From contig JAVBPU010000007.1 of the NCBI GenBank assembly GCA_031549415.1, positions 62,001 to 126,000 of the forward strand: a DNA stretch of 64,000 nucleotides. Direction: 5' to 3'. The notes beneath the pieces were generated by a model that worked only from the letters and a program-made list of their open reading frames with translations, was not told the DNA's origin and made no database searches. Shown here in pieces: positions 51,100-59,477 of the stretch. The stretch comes from Limiplasma sp031549415. Lineage in GTDB: Bacteria > Bacillota > Clostridia > Christensenellales > Aristaeellaceae. The position numbers and the translations under genes were made by a program. The number at the start of each line of letters is the position of its first letter. The first letter of the stretch is position 1.

Positions 51100-52801
51100 C
51101 GATGATTACGCCCCCCTGGATTATAGCTTTGTATCCTCCCAGGCGGAGGGGCAGCGCTGCAGAGAAGGGCAGGCCATTCACCGCAATCCTACGGATGCGG
51201 TGGTGCGCCACCGCGCCGTCCCGGACCAGGGGGTGGTGGATGCCTACGGTACCCATGCCAGGCGGCAGGCCCCAACTGAGACGGGACAGGAGCGGGTGCG
51301 CCGGGGCTTGCCCTCTCTGGAGGACGGCCCTCCCCCGGTCCAGCGGGTGGCGTACCCGGAAGACGAGCCAACGCCTTCAGCGGCGCCCTCCCAGGAACCG
51401 CTTTTTGACCCGCCCGTGGCCCCGGACATACCGGAATGGCTGCGCATCGCGCAACAAAATAACATGCCCGGCCAGGACAGGGCCCCTCAAAGCCCCCAGG
51501 TGACTGCCGCCCCCGCGCCACCTCCGCAAACGGACATTTTAGGCAGACCCCTCCGCAGCGCCGGGCCGGGACGGCCTATGGGCGTCATGCCGCAAACCCT
51601 GTCGGATTACGAAGAGGCAGGCTATCCGGAGGAATTGTTGCAGCAGCAATATGCCCGGGAGGAGCAGGCCCGTGGGTCGGTGGCGGGCGGCAGGCGGCAC
51701 GGGGCGCAGGCAGCCGTGCGGCATCAGCATGCCCAGGCGGACCAGGCTGCGCCCAGGGCCCGAAGGACCCTGTCCCCGCAGGAGCCGCGAAGCTCGTACC
51801 CCCCCAGCCGGGAAGAAATGGCCCGGCAAAGCGCCCGCCAGGCCCCGGCCTATCAGGAAGCCCCCAGGGACCCGGGCGGGTATGCCCAGGACTATAACGC
51901 CCCCTACCAGGCGGGATATGATGATTTTGCGCCCAAGGGATATGAGGGTTTGCAGCCGCCCATGCCAAACGAGGCCTATGACCCCTATGCCCAGCAGGCC
52001 TATGAACCTTCCGGGTATGATCCCTACAGCCAGGGGTTTCCCCGCCCGGAAGCTTTTCCTCAAGGGGCTCCCCTCCAGGGGTATCAGCAGAACCCCTATG
52101 CGGCGCGGCGAAGCCCAAGGACAAGGCCGGAAGCCTACCCAGACAACGATCCCCAGGAAGCGCCCGCCAAACGTTCCATCCCCTGGCTGGGCATTGGGGC
52201 CGTGGCGGTGGTTTTTGTGGCCGTCATGCTGTGGCTGATGCAGATGAGCTTTACCACCAAGACGGGCAATGTGCTTCGGGAGCGGGAGGCGGAGGCGGCC
52301 GCGCTGCTGAATAGCCACCCCTACCGCTACCGGGAACTGGTGGAGACCCAATCTCAGGTCAATAACCTGCACCCGGCGTTCATCGCGGCCATCATCCTCA
52401 ACGAAAGCTCCTTTAACCCGGAGGCGGAAAGCAGCGTGGGGGCCAGGGGGCTGATGCAGATGATGCCCGATACGGCGAAATGGGTTCATGGGAAAATTGA
52501 CGGGGTGTCGGCCTATAGCTTTGACATGATGTATGACGCCAACGTGAATGTGCGCTATGCCTGTTGGTACATGAACTTTTTAAGCAAAGAGTTTCGGGGG
52601 GACCCGATTCTGGTGGCGGCGGCCTTCCACACCGGCCAGGGAGAGGTTCGCAACTGGCTGAATGACTCCCGTTACAGCGAAGACAGCCAGTCCATTGTCT
52701 TAGAGGACATGATGGACGGGCCTACCAAAAATTACGTGACCAAGGTGTTAAAAGCCTATGCGGCTTACAAACGTTTATATTACGAAGAAGTGGGGACATG
52801 A
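51065..52801 (+). CDS. Membrane-anchored lytic transglycosylase with disordered N-terminus
   Basis: 578 residues from the ATG at 51065 (AAAGGAGC upstream), overlapping coaE. Residues 1-370 are low-complexity, rich in Pro, Gln, Tyr, Arg and Ala with repeated AYDPYAQQAYEPSGYDPYS-like words, likely cytoplasmic. One membrane helix (WLGIGAVAVVFVAVMLWLMQM, about 374-394) leads to an outer SLT domain with catalytic Glu447 in IILNESSFNP, then SVGARGLMQMMPDTAKWV and AFHTGQGEVRNWL. It cleaves peptidoglycan glycan strands. The very long inner tail on such an enzyme is unusual and may link it to a cytoplasmic division or sporulation partner. Confidence 0.9.
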   Translation: MIRLQLKYRNSDDDYAPLDYSFVSSQAEGQRCREGQAIHRNPTDAVVRHRAVPDQGVVDAYGTHARRQAPTETGQERVRRGLPSLEDGPPPVQRVAYPEDEPTPSAAPSQEPLFDPPVAPDIPEWLRIAQQNNMPGQDRAPQSPQVTAAPAPPPQTDILGRPLRSAGPGRPMGVMPQTLSDYEEAGYPEELLQQQYAREEQARGSVAGGRRHGAQAAVRHQHAQADQAAPRARRTLSPQEPRSSYPPSREEMARQSARQAPAYQEAPRDPGGYAQDYNAPYQAGYDDFAPKGYEGLQPPMPNEAYDPYAQQAYEPSGYDPYSQGFPRPEAFPQGAPLQGYQQNPYAARRSPRTRPEAYPDNDPQEAPAKRSIPWLGIGAVAVVFVAVMLWLMQMSFTTKTGNVLREREAEAAALLNSHPYRYRELVETQSQVNNLHPAFIAAIILNESSFNPEAESSVGARGLMQMMPDTAKWVHGKIDGVSAYSFDMMYDANVNVRYACWYMNFLSKEFRGDPILVAAAFHTGQGEVRNWLNDSRYSEDSQSIVLEDMMDGPTKNYVTKVLKAYAAYKRLYYEEVGT

Positions 52802-52844
52802 GCCCCGCCATCCAGGAAGGGCTATGGCCAAGGGAGGAAAGAGG

Positions 52845-54398
52845 ATGAACAAAGGTTTGCGGCGGTGGTTGGCATTTGTCCTGGTGCTTTGCCTGCTGCC
52901 CCTTTGGGCGCTGGGGGAAAACGTGGGGGATGTGCTGTTGCTGGGCATCCTGTGCACCCGCACATCGGAGATCAGGCCGCTCAATCCGCTGGAAAGGGAC
53001 ATCGTCAGCGTATACGGAACGATTTATGAGTCCCTGGTCACCATTGACGACAATGGGATTCCCCAGCCGCTGCTGGCGGAAACCTGGTCGGAGACCGGGG
53101 GTGGAAAAACCTGGACATTTACCCTGCGGGAAAACGTAACGTTTTCAGACGGAACGCCGCTGCTGGCCTCGGATGTGGTGGCCTCCTGCCAGTATATTTT
53201 GGACATGGCCAACAACCCGGACCTGGCCAACAAGGGCTTTTACCAAAACATGCGGTACCTGGTGGACAGCATCAAAGCCTCGGACGACCGCACCGTGGTG
53301 GTGAAGGCCAAGCGGAGCTATTTTGGTCTGCTGTATAGCATGACCTTTCCTGTGGTGCCCGCCTCCCAGGTGGACGTCCATAGCCCTTTTGGGACCGGCC
53401 CCTATGTGGCGAGCGCTTTCATCCCCGGCGTAGAAATGACCCTGACCGCCAACCCCAAATGGTGGCAGACGGAACCCCAGGTGAAGGAAATCAGGGTGAG
53501 CTTTAAGACGAACAATAAAGACCTGATTTCCGATTATGAGTATGGCCGGGTGGATACGGTGTTTACCCGCTCGGTGGCGGCGGCGCAATACAAAAGCGGC
53601 ATCAACTCGCTGTCCATCGCTTATTCCACGCGGCAGCTGGAAACCTTGCTGATCAACCACCAGGAGTTTCCCCTGGAAAGCCTGAAAGTGCGGCAGGCCA
53701 TCCGTTACGCCATCAATGTCCCGCTGATCACCCAAAACGTGTATATGGGCATGACCCTGGACGCAGACACCCCCATCCCCTCGGATAGCTGGCTGTACTA
53801 TGACCAGGAAAACACCTTTGTGTACAACCCGGAGAAGGCGGCGGAGCTGCTGGCGGAAGAGGGCTGGGCGGATACCAACAACGACGGCATTTTGGACAAG
53901 GTGGTGGAGGAAGGCATCAAGAACCTGGTGCTGCGCCTGTATGTGTACGAGGACCCGGAAAATGATGTACGATTTGAGACCGCCAATATGATCGCCGACA
54001 TGCTGAAAACCTTGAAGATCAAGGTCAACGTGACGCCTTTTACCCACGAGGAAGAAAAAGCGAAGCTGGAGGCCGGCGGCTTTGACCTGGCCCTGTGCGC
54101 CTTCCAGATGGACGTGGTGCCGGACGCGGGCTTTTTCCTCATCAAGGGCAACCAGCAAAATTACTGCCGCTATGTGAGCAGCGACATGACCAGCCTGTTT
54201 AACACCCTGCGCACCAACCAGGACCGCAACGACTTTGCCTATACGTCCCAGGCCATTCAGCAGCAATTTGCGGCGGATGTGCCCTTCATTTGCCTGTTTT
54301 ACCGCACGGGGGCCATCCTGACCCGCAAAATGTTTTCTACAGTGCGCTCCATACGCGAGATGGAGCTGCTGCGCGGCATAGAAGCCTTTGGGCGCTAG
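52845..54398 (+). CDS. ABC transporter solute-binding protein, family 5
   Basis: 517 residues from the ATG at 52845 (GGGAGGAAAGAGG upstream). Signal peptide (GLRRWLAFVLVLCLLPLWALGE) without a lipobox cysteine. SBP_bac_5 fold: NPLERDIVSVYGTIYESLV, LAETWSETGGGKTWTFTLRENVTFSDGTPLLASDVV, GTGPYVASAF, VRQAIRYAINVPLITQNVYMG. Usually binds oligopeptides or nickel; no permease or ATPase gene is nearby, so it may be an orphan or have a regulatory/cell-wall peptide sensing role. Confidence 0.9.
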   Translation: MNKGLRRWLAFVLVLCLLPLWALGENVGDVLLLGILCTRTSEIRPLNPLERDIVSVYGTIYESLVTIDDNGIPQPLLAETWSETGGGKTWTFTLRENVTFSDGTPLLASDVVASCQYILDMANNPDLANKGFYQNMRYLVDSIKASDDRTVVVKAKRSYFGLLYSMTFPVVPASQVDVHSPFGTGPYVASAFIPGVEMTLTANPKWWQTEPQVKEIRVSFKTNNKDLISDYEYGRVDTVFTRSVAAAQYKSGINSLSIAYSTRQLETLLINHQEFPLESLKVRQAIRYAINVPLITQNVYMGMTLDADTPIPSDSWLYYDQENTFVYNPEKAAELLAEEGWADTNNDGILDKVVEEGIKNLVLRLYVYEDPENDVRFETANMIADMLKTLKIKVNVTPFTHEEEKAKLEAGGFDLALCAFQMDVVPDAGFFLIKGNQQNYCRYVSSDMTSLFNTLRTNQDRNDFAYTSQAIQQQFAADVPFICLFYRTGAILTRKMFSTVRSIREMELLRGIEAFGR

Positions 54399-54408
54399 GA
54401 GGAAGACC

Positions 54409-55404
54409 ATGCAAAGGCCGGACGGTTTTTTTCGGCGGGGGATCTGCTTGCTGCTGGCCCTGGGGCTGGTGACCGGAACAGGGGCCGGGGCGGAAACCGG
54501 AACGGAAGCTCCAGCGTCTGGGGGGGGGGAGAGCGCCCTCTATGCCATTTCCGATGTGTCTGAAACAGAGCTGGCGGGAGAAGCCCGGATGGAAGCCCCC
54601 CCAGGGCCGGAGTTTGTGCCCTGGCTGCTGGAGGTGGCCGCCAAGGAGCTGGGCTACCAGGAGGGAGCGCAAAGCTACACCAAATACGGGGAATGGGCAG
54701 GAGACGCCCATGCGGAGTGGTGCGCTGAGTATCTCTGCTGGAGCGTGGCCCAGGTGGACCGGCAGAAGGGCACCCAGCTGCTGGACCAGGTCTACCCCAA
54801 TTACAGCGGCCAGAACACCGGGCGGGACTGGTTCATTGCCAGGGGGCGGTTTGTATACCGCAAGGGAAACTGCCCCGGTTGGGGCTACCAGTGGCTACTG
54901 GGGGAAGATCAGCTGATGAAGAAAAATGACTACATCCCCCGGCCGGGGGACTGGGTGTTTTTTAGCTATAACGAGGCGGGGGACACTGAGCATGTGGCCA
55001 TGGTGGAGTATTGCGCCCGGGACAACCAGGGCGAGGTGGTCCTCCATGTGCTGGAAGGCAACAATCCCTCTCAGGTGCAGCGCAACGCCTACCGGCTCAA
55101 CAACAGTCAGGTGCTGGGCTTTGGCATTTCCCAGGAGCTGGTGGGTACCACCATGCGCGGCGGCAACCGGGGAGACCCGGTGCGGTGGTTGCAGGAGAGC
55201 CTAAACCAGTTGGGGTTTTTGGAGCCCCAGCACATCACCGGCGCCTTTGGCGGCAATACCAAAAATGCCGTGGCGGCCTTTCAGCAGACTTTGGGGGGGA
55301 AAACAGCCACAGGCATCGCGGACATGCAGACCCAAAACGCGCTGCGGGCCGCTCTGGCGGAAAAGGAATACAATACCCCGGACAATTGGCTGGTGACAGA
55401 GTAA
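54409..55404 (+). CDS. Secreted CHAP-domain protein with peptidoglycan-binding domain
   Basis: 331 residues from the ATG at 54409 (AGGAGG upstream). Signal peptide (GICLLLALGLVTGTGAGAE), CHAP-like amidase/endopeptidase domain about 70-245 with Cys in AHAEWCAEYLCWSVAQVD and His in GDTEHVAMVEY, then a peptidoglycan-binding domain 1 (RGDPVRWLQESLNQLGFLEPQHITGAFGGNTKNAVAAFQQTLGG). Placed after a lytic transglycosylase and a binding protein, it is likely part of a wall-remodelling set. Confidence 0.88.
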   Translation: MQRPDGFFRRGICLLLALGLVTGTGAGAETGTEAPASGGGESALYAISDVSETELAGEARMEAPPGPEFVPWLLEVAAKELGYQEGAQSYTKYGEWAGDAHAEWCAEYLCWSVAQVDRQKGTQLLDQVYPNYSGQNTGRDWFIARGRFVYRKGNCPGWGYQWLLGEDQLMKKNDYIPRPGDWVFFSYNEAGDTEHVAMVEYCARDNQGEVVLHVLEGNNPSQVQRNAYRLNNSQVLGFGISQELVGTTMRGGNRGDPVRWLQESLNQLGFLEPQHITGAFGGNTKNAVAAFQQTLGGKTATGIADMQTQNALRAALAEKEYNTPDNWLVTE

Positions 55405-55432
55405 AAAAACCGGATACGCAAAGTGGAAACCA

Positions 55433-55470
55433 AGCGCAAGGCCTCTGTCAGCAGGGGCCTTGCGTCCTGT
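55433..55470 (+). terminator. Terminator after the CHAP gene
   Basis: GCGCAAGGCC and GGGCCTTGCG pair around an 11-13 nt loop; U-run is weak (TCCTGTT). Confidence 0.55.
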
Positions 55471-55629
55471 TACAATTGTCAAATTCTCCCCTGGTACGGC
55501 CGCCCGCTGTACGAATCGGCCTAAATGGTGTACAATATTTTTATGTGCGCGGTACAGGCAGGTAACGCGGTGAAAAAATAGCGTGGGGCTGCAATGCCGC
55601 CGCTTCTAGCACAGCATGGAGGGGGAAGC

Positions 55630-57219
55630 ATGAGGGGCAGGCGCTGGATTGGGCTTCTGCTGGCCGTAGGGCTGGCAGTGAGTTATGCCCATCAGCCAGT
55701 GGCCCTGGCCAGCGGCGACGCGGTGGATACGGACTTTGCGCAGGCGCTCGTCAGCCTGGAGGGGCGTGACGAGAGGGCTTTGCTCATTGGCGTGGATGAA
55801 TTTGTATCCAGGCCCAGCGCCTATCCTTCCTCCACCAACAACGTCTACGCCATGCAGGAGACCTTTCAGGCGGCCAGCAAACCGCTGGAAGTGCTGCTGA
55901 TTCCAGAGGAGCCTGTCACCGATGCCGAGACGCTGACCGCGCTGATCCAAAGCACCTTTGTGGCGGCGGATGAGGACGATGTGAGCTATTTGTATATGAG
56001 CACCCATGGGGTCTATAGCCCGGCGGAGGACCCGGAACCGGCGCTGCTGTTAAGCGACGGGGTGGTGGAAGGGCGCATCACGGCGGCGGAGCTGGAAGCG
56101 GCTTTCGACGGCATTAAGGGCACCAAGGTCCTTTGGCTGGACGCGTGCAACAGCGGGGCCTTCATCGGCAAGGGACAGGCCATCCCGCCGGAAAATGTGC
56201 ATTTTTTGGGGAAGGATTTTAAGGTGCTCACCAGCTCCGGCGCGTTGGAGGAAAGCTGGTACTGGAGCGCCGCTGATATGGACGCCCAGGGGCTAAGGCG
56301 GCAGCTTCGGCCCCAGGGCAATTTCTACTTTACCCAGGCTTTGAGCCAAAGCCTTAGCCCCCGGTATGCCTACCCGGCGGACGGTAACCGGGATGGGCTG
56401 GTCACTCTTTCGGAGCTCTATGATTATTTGCTGCAAAACCACGCCGCCTCCACCCCCCAGGCGTACCCCCAGCAAGACAGCTTTGTGGTGTTCCACTATG
56501 ACCGGGAGGCACCTTTGCCCACGGGGTTGCGGCGTTCTCCCATTTTGGACGTGACGTTTTCCGGCAGCGTGCTGGACCAAAAAAATCAAAGCGTGACGCT
56601 GGAATACATTGCCACGCGGCCTGTGCGGGTGGCGTACCAGATCGTCTACCAGCGGGACAACAAATGGCGCTTTGATGAGGCGCAGCTGCTGTTTGACGAC
56701 GTGGAGCGGTTTACCGCCTTTGGGGACCAGCAAGGCGCGGTTTCTGCGGGTCGCAAGGTGCGCACCCTCTCCCTGAAATTAGGGAATGGGAATACCTACG
56801 GGTACGTGATGGTGCAGCTGGTGTCCATCGACCAAGGAAGGCTGACGGTCCATACCGGAAGGGTGCTTTGCGTGCCTCCGGAACAGGGGGATTTGAAGCT
56901 GGCAGTGAAAACCAAGCCCCGCTACTTCGAGGGGGATTTGCAGGAGTTGAGCATCTTTGTGGAGCATGCCTTTCCCTGCGCGCTGTCCGTGGCCATTGTG
57001 AACGAAAGGGACGAAGTGGTCCGGCGGCTCAGCCACCGCCGCAGCACCCGGCCCACCCAGCAGGACCCGCCCGGCAGCCTTTTCTACTGGGACGGCACCG
57101 ACAAAAACGGCAACCTCTTATCACCGGGAACCTACCGGGTCCGCGCCTCCGGCGCGATGAACGATTTGACCTTTACGGTGATGTCGGATCCGGTGGAGAT
57201 TGGCGAACTTCCCATTTGA
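55630..57219 (+). CDS. Secreted caspase-like (C14) protease with FlgD-like Ig domain
   Basis: 529 residues from the ATG at 55630 (GGAGGGGGAAGC upstream). Signal peptide 1-27. Residues about 45-280 form a caspase/gingipain-like fold: RALLIGVDEF, catalytic His126 in YLYMSTHGVYS and Cys173 in VLWLDACNSGAFIG. A middle beta-domain follows, and residues about 435-529 have the FlgD-Ig pattern (FYWDGTDKNGNLLSPGTYRVRAS). Clan CD peptidases usually cut after Arg, Lys or Asp; the specificity cannot be told. A possible -10 TACAAT lies at 55531-55536 with no good -35. Confidence 0.85.
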   Translation: MRGRRWIGLLLAVGLAVSYAHQPVALASGDAVDTDFAQALVSLEGRDERALLIGVDEFVSRPSAYPSSTNNVYAMQETFQAASKPLEVLLIPEEPVTDAETLTALIQSTFVAADEDDVSYLYMSTHGVYSPAEDPEPALLLSDGVVEGRITAAELEAAFDGIKGTKVLWLDACNSGAFIGKGQAIPPENVHFLGKDFKVLTSSGALEESWYWSAADMDAQGLRRQLRPQGNFYFTQALSQSLSPRYAYPADGNRDGLVTLSELYDYLLQNHAASTPQAYPQQDSFVVFHYDREAPLPTGLRRSPILDVTFSGSVLDQKNQSVTLEYIATRPVRVAYQIVYQRDNKWRFDEAQLLFDDVERFTAFGDQQGAVSAGRKVRTLSLKLGNGNTYGYVMVQLVSIDQGRLTVHTGRVLCVPPEQGDLKLAVKTKPRYFEGDLQELSIFVEHAFPCALSVAIVNERDEVVRRLSHRRSTRPTQQDPPGSLFYWDGTDKNGNLLSPGTYRVRASGAMNDLTFTVMSDPVEIGELPI

Positions 57220-57248
57220 CTTTGCCGTTTGGATTGGGTAATATGGAA

Positions 57249-57284
57249 AAAACAGGCGTCGGCTTGCCGTCGGCCTGCGTTTTG
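57249..57284 (+). terminator. Hairpin with T-run just before the GtrB-like gene
   Basis: AAAACAGGC pairs with GCCTG(C)GTTTT, the GTCGGC-ttgcc-GTCGGC loop region between. The T-run runs straight into the GGAGGAAGAGG ribosome binding site, so it could end caspase transcription or act as an attenuator. Confidence 0.5.
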
Positions 57285-57295
57285 GAGGAAGAGGT

Positions 57296-58270
57296 ATGCC
57301 AAACAAATTGATGGTTGTGATTCCTTGTTATAATGAGGAAGATGTGTTGCCCGAAACGTCCAAACGGCTGGTGGAAAAAATGGCCGACTTGGTGAAAAAA
57401 GGGCTTTGTCACGGGGACAGCCGGGTGCTGCTGGTGGACGATGGCAGCAAGGACAAGACCTGGGAAATGATCCAGGCGCTTCACAAGGAGAACCCTCTTT
57501 TTGAAGGGTTGAAGCTGAGCCGGAACCGGGGGCATCAAAACGCGCTGCTGGCCGGGCTGATGACCGCCAAGGAGCACTGCGATTTTTCCATTTCCATGGA
57601 CGCGGATTTGCAGGATGACATGGATGCCATGGACCGCTTTATTGAAGAATACCAAAAGGGCTGCGATGTGGTGTACGGCGTGCGCAACAAACGGGACACG
57701 GACACGTTTTTCAAAAAGAGCACCGCTTTGTTCTTTTACAAGCTGATGAAGGGCCTGGGGGTGGACATCACCTTCAACCATGCGGATTACCGGCTGATGA
57801 GCCGCCGCGCCCTTTGCGGGCTTTCGCAGTTTCGGGAGGTCAACCTGTTTTTGCGGGGCTTGGCCCCTCTGGTGGGCTACCAAAGCGGCTATGTCTATTA
57901 TGACCGTGGGGAGCGCTTTGCCGGGGAAAGCAAGTATCCCTTCAAAAAAATGCTGGCCTTTGCCATTGATGGCATCACCAGCTTTTCCGTGAAGCCCCTG
58001 CGGCTGATTACCAGCATCGGTGTGGTGGTGTTTGTGGCCTCTTTGGCCATGCTGCTGTACACCTTCATCGCCTTTGTGGCAGGGCGGGCCGTTACCGGCT
58101 GGACCAGCACACTGGCCTCCATTTGGATGATCGGTGGCATTCAATTATTGTCCTTGGGCATTATCGGGGAATATGTGGGCAAAATTTATAACGAAAGCAA
58201 GCGCCGCCCCCGCTTCATCATTGACCGGTATATCAATGAAGAGGGCAATGATCCGGTGGTGGATTCATAA
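57296..58270 (+). CDS. Family 2 glycosyltransferase, GtrB/ArnC-like
   Basis: 324 residues. GT-A start NKLMVVIPCYNEEDVLPETSKRL; metal/nucleotide motif SISMDADLQDDMDAMDRF (DAD and DLQDD); LFFYKLMKGLGVDITFNHADYRLMSRRAL and the amphipathic GESKYPFKKMLAFAIDGITSFS of the polyprenyl-phosphate transferases. Two C-terminal membrane helices. It likely loads a hexose onto undecaprenyl phosphate. GGAGGAAGAGG precedes the ATG. Same subfamily as the island's GT2 but not a close copy. Confidence 0.93.
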   Translation: MPNKLMVVIPCYNEEDVLPETSKRLVEKMADLVKKGLCHGDSRVLLVDDGSKDKTWEMIQALHKENPLFEGLKLSRNRGHQNALLAGLMTAKEHCDFSISMDADLQDDMDAMDRFIEEYQKGCDVVYGVRNKRDTDTFFKKSTALFFYKLMKGLGVDITFNHADYRLMSRRALCGLSQFREVNLFLRGLAPLVGYQSGYVYYDRGERFAGESKYPFKKMLAFAIDGITSFSVKPLRLITSIGVVVFVASLAMLLYTFIAFVAGRAVTGWTSTLASIWMIGGIQLLSLGIIGEYVGKIYNESKRRPRFIIDRYINEEGNDPVVDS

Positions 58271-58289
58271 GAATATCCCGATATATGAA

Positions 58290-58336
58290 AATCCCCTGGT
58301 GCCATGAATGGATGGCCCAGGGGATTTTGTTGTTTT
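58290..58336. terminator. Terminator between GtrB-like and Myb-like genes
   Basis: AATCCCCTGG and CCAGGGGATT pair, inner GCCAT/ATGGC pairing extends the stem; TTTTGTTGTTTT follows. On the minus strand the stem starts with AAAATCCCC and serves the converging gene less well. Confidence 0.85.
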
Positions 58337-58372
58337 CCTGACGCTTCCTATGGAGAATGGATAAGCCCTGCA

Positions 58373-59377
58373 TTACCACTCCGGCTCTGCTTCCAACCCT
58401 TGCAACGCTTCTCCCGCCTGGTGAACAAAGGTCTCCAACGTCTCCTCCCGCTGGGCCTGGGGCAGAGAAAGAAAGCCATGGATCAGACCGCGAAGAGAGC
58501 CCCATCGTTCGGCGTGGCTCTTCTCCAAATCCTCTAGATGGATTTTGAGCAGGTCCAGCTGCACTTTCAGGCGGTCTGCCTCCCGGCGTGCCTCCAGCCA
58601 CCTGCCGGTGGCATCCTCCTGCTGCGGGCCTTCTTCTCCCAGGGGGAAATCCATTTCATAGGCGGGCGCTTCCTCCCGCAGATCCGTCACAGTAATGGCC
58701 AAGTCTTGGGAAGGCGCGGCGAAGGAGTTGCCGGGGGCCTGCATAGAAAATTCCTGGGTCTGCGCCCTCCTGGCCTGCTGCTCCGCCCGCTTTGTCCGCT
58801 CCAGCAACAGCAATAGCCTTTCCAGCAACAGAGAAAGGGAATCATCGTCCACTTCCTGGCTGAGGCGGGAGGCCTCCTCAAAGAGGGAAGCCAGATGGCG
58901 GCCCCCCGTTGGACGGCGCAGGGTAAAGCTCTGGGTGGGGCAGGGCTTGCCCTCTGCCCGAAGGCTTTGGGCGATGGCCTCCAGCATTTCCGGCTTGTTT
59001 TTCAAGATGGAGCGGTACTTGTTCTGGTAGCGCAGCATCAGGGCGCGGTCCCCTTTGGCCATTTGGGTCACGCAGGCCCGCACACTGTCGCCGTTGCCCC
59101 TGGCGATCAGCACCGTGCGAAGTAGGCTATGCAATTCGTCCTGGTCAAAGGTGCGGAAGGGCGCCTTGCGTTGCCCTGTGTCTGGAAGTTCCCGAACCCG
59201 GGCATAATAGAAGTTGCGGATGCTGTTGGGCTTGCGGTGCAAGGTTTGGGCCACGTCCGCAAAGACATCGCGCAGGGGGCGTCCGTTCTGGGCGGATTCC
59301 TGCACAGCCTGAAACAGCAGCCGGACTTCTTCTTCCCGCCAACCACTGTGGGAATGAACCAAGGGAGTTTGTGTCAT
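58373..59377 (-). CDS. RsfA-like Myb/SANT-domain regulator
   Basis: 334 residues taking the ATG at 59377, 8 bp after GGAGG (the ATG at 59383 is only 2 bp away). Residues about 10-65, SGWREEEVRLLFQAVQESAQNGRPLRDVFADVAQTLHRKPNSIRNFYYARV, are a Myb/SANT helix-turn-helix of the type found in the Bacillus prespore regulator RsfA and its clostridial relatives. A second helical block (about 75-145, FDQDELHSLLRTVLIARGNGDSVRACV) and a C-terminal coiled coil (about 265-310) follow. Presumably a sporulation-stage transcription factor; the target is unknown. Confidence 0.8.
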   Translation of the reverse strand: MTQTPLVHSHSGWREEEVRLLFQAVQESAQNGRPLRDVFADVAQTLHRKPNSIRNFYYARVRELPDTGQRKAPFRTFDQDELHSLLRTVLIARGNGDSVRACVTQMAKGDRALMLRYQNKYRSILKNKPEMLEAIAQSLRAEGKPCPTQSFTLRRPTGGRHLASLFEEASRLSQEVDDDSLSLLLERLLLLLERTKRAEQQARRAQTQEFSMQAPGNSFAAPSQDLAITVTDLREEAPAYEMDFPLGEEGPQQEDATGRWLEARREADRLKVQLDLLKIHLEDLEKSHAERWGSLRGLIHGFLSLPQAQREETLETFVHQAGEALQGLEAEPEW

Positions 59378-59477
59378 ACTCATCGCCTCCGAAGAATGCT
59401 ATTCTTGTATGGGAATAGTATGGTAGCCTTGTGGGAGTTTATACAGCATCTGGGGGGCGGCAGAAAAAAGAACGGAA

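Noticed and set aside
55476..55536. Promoter of the caspase-like gene
   Set aside because: TACAAT at 55531 is plausible but the best -35 at the right distance matches only half of the consensus.
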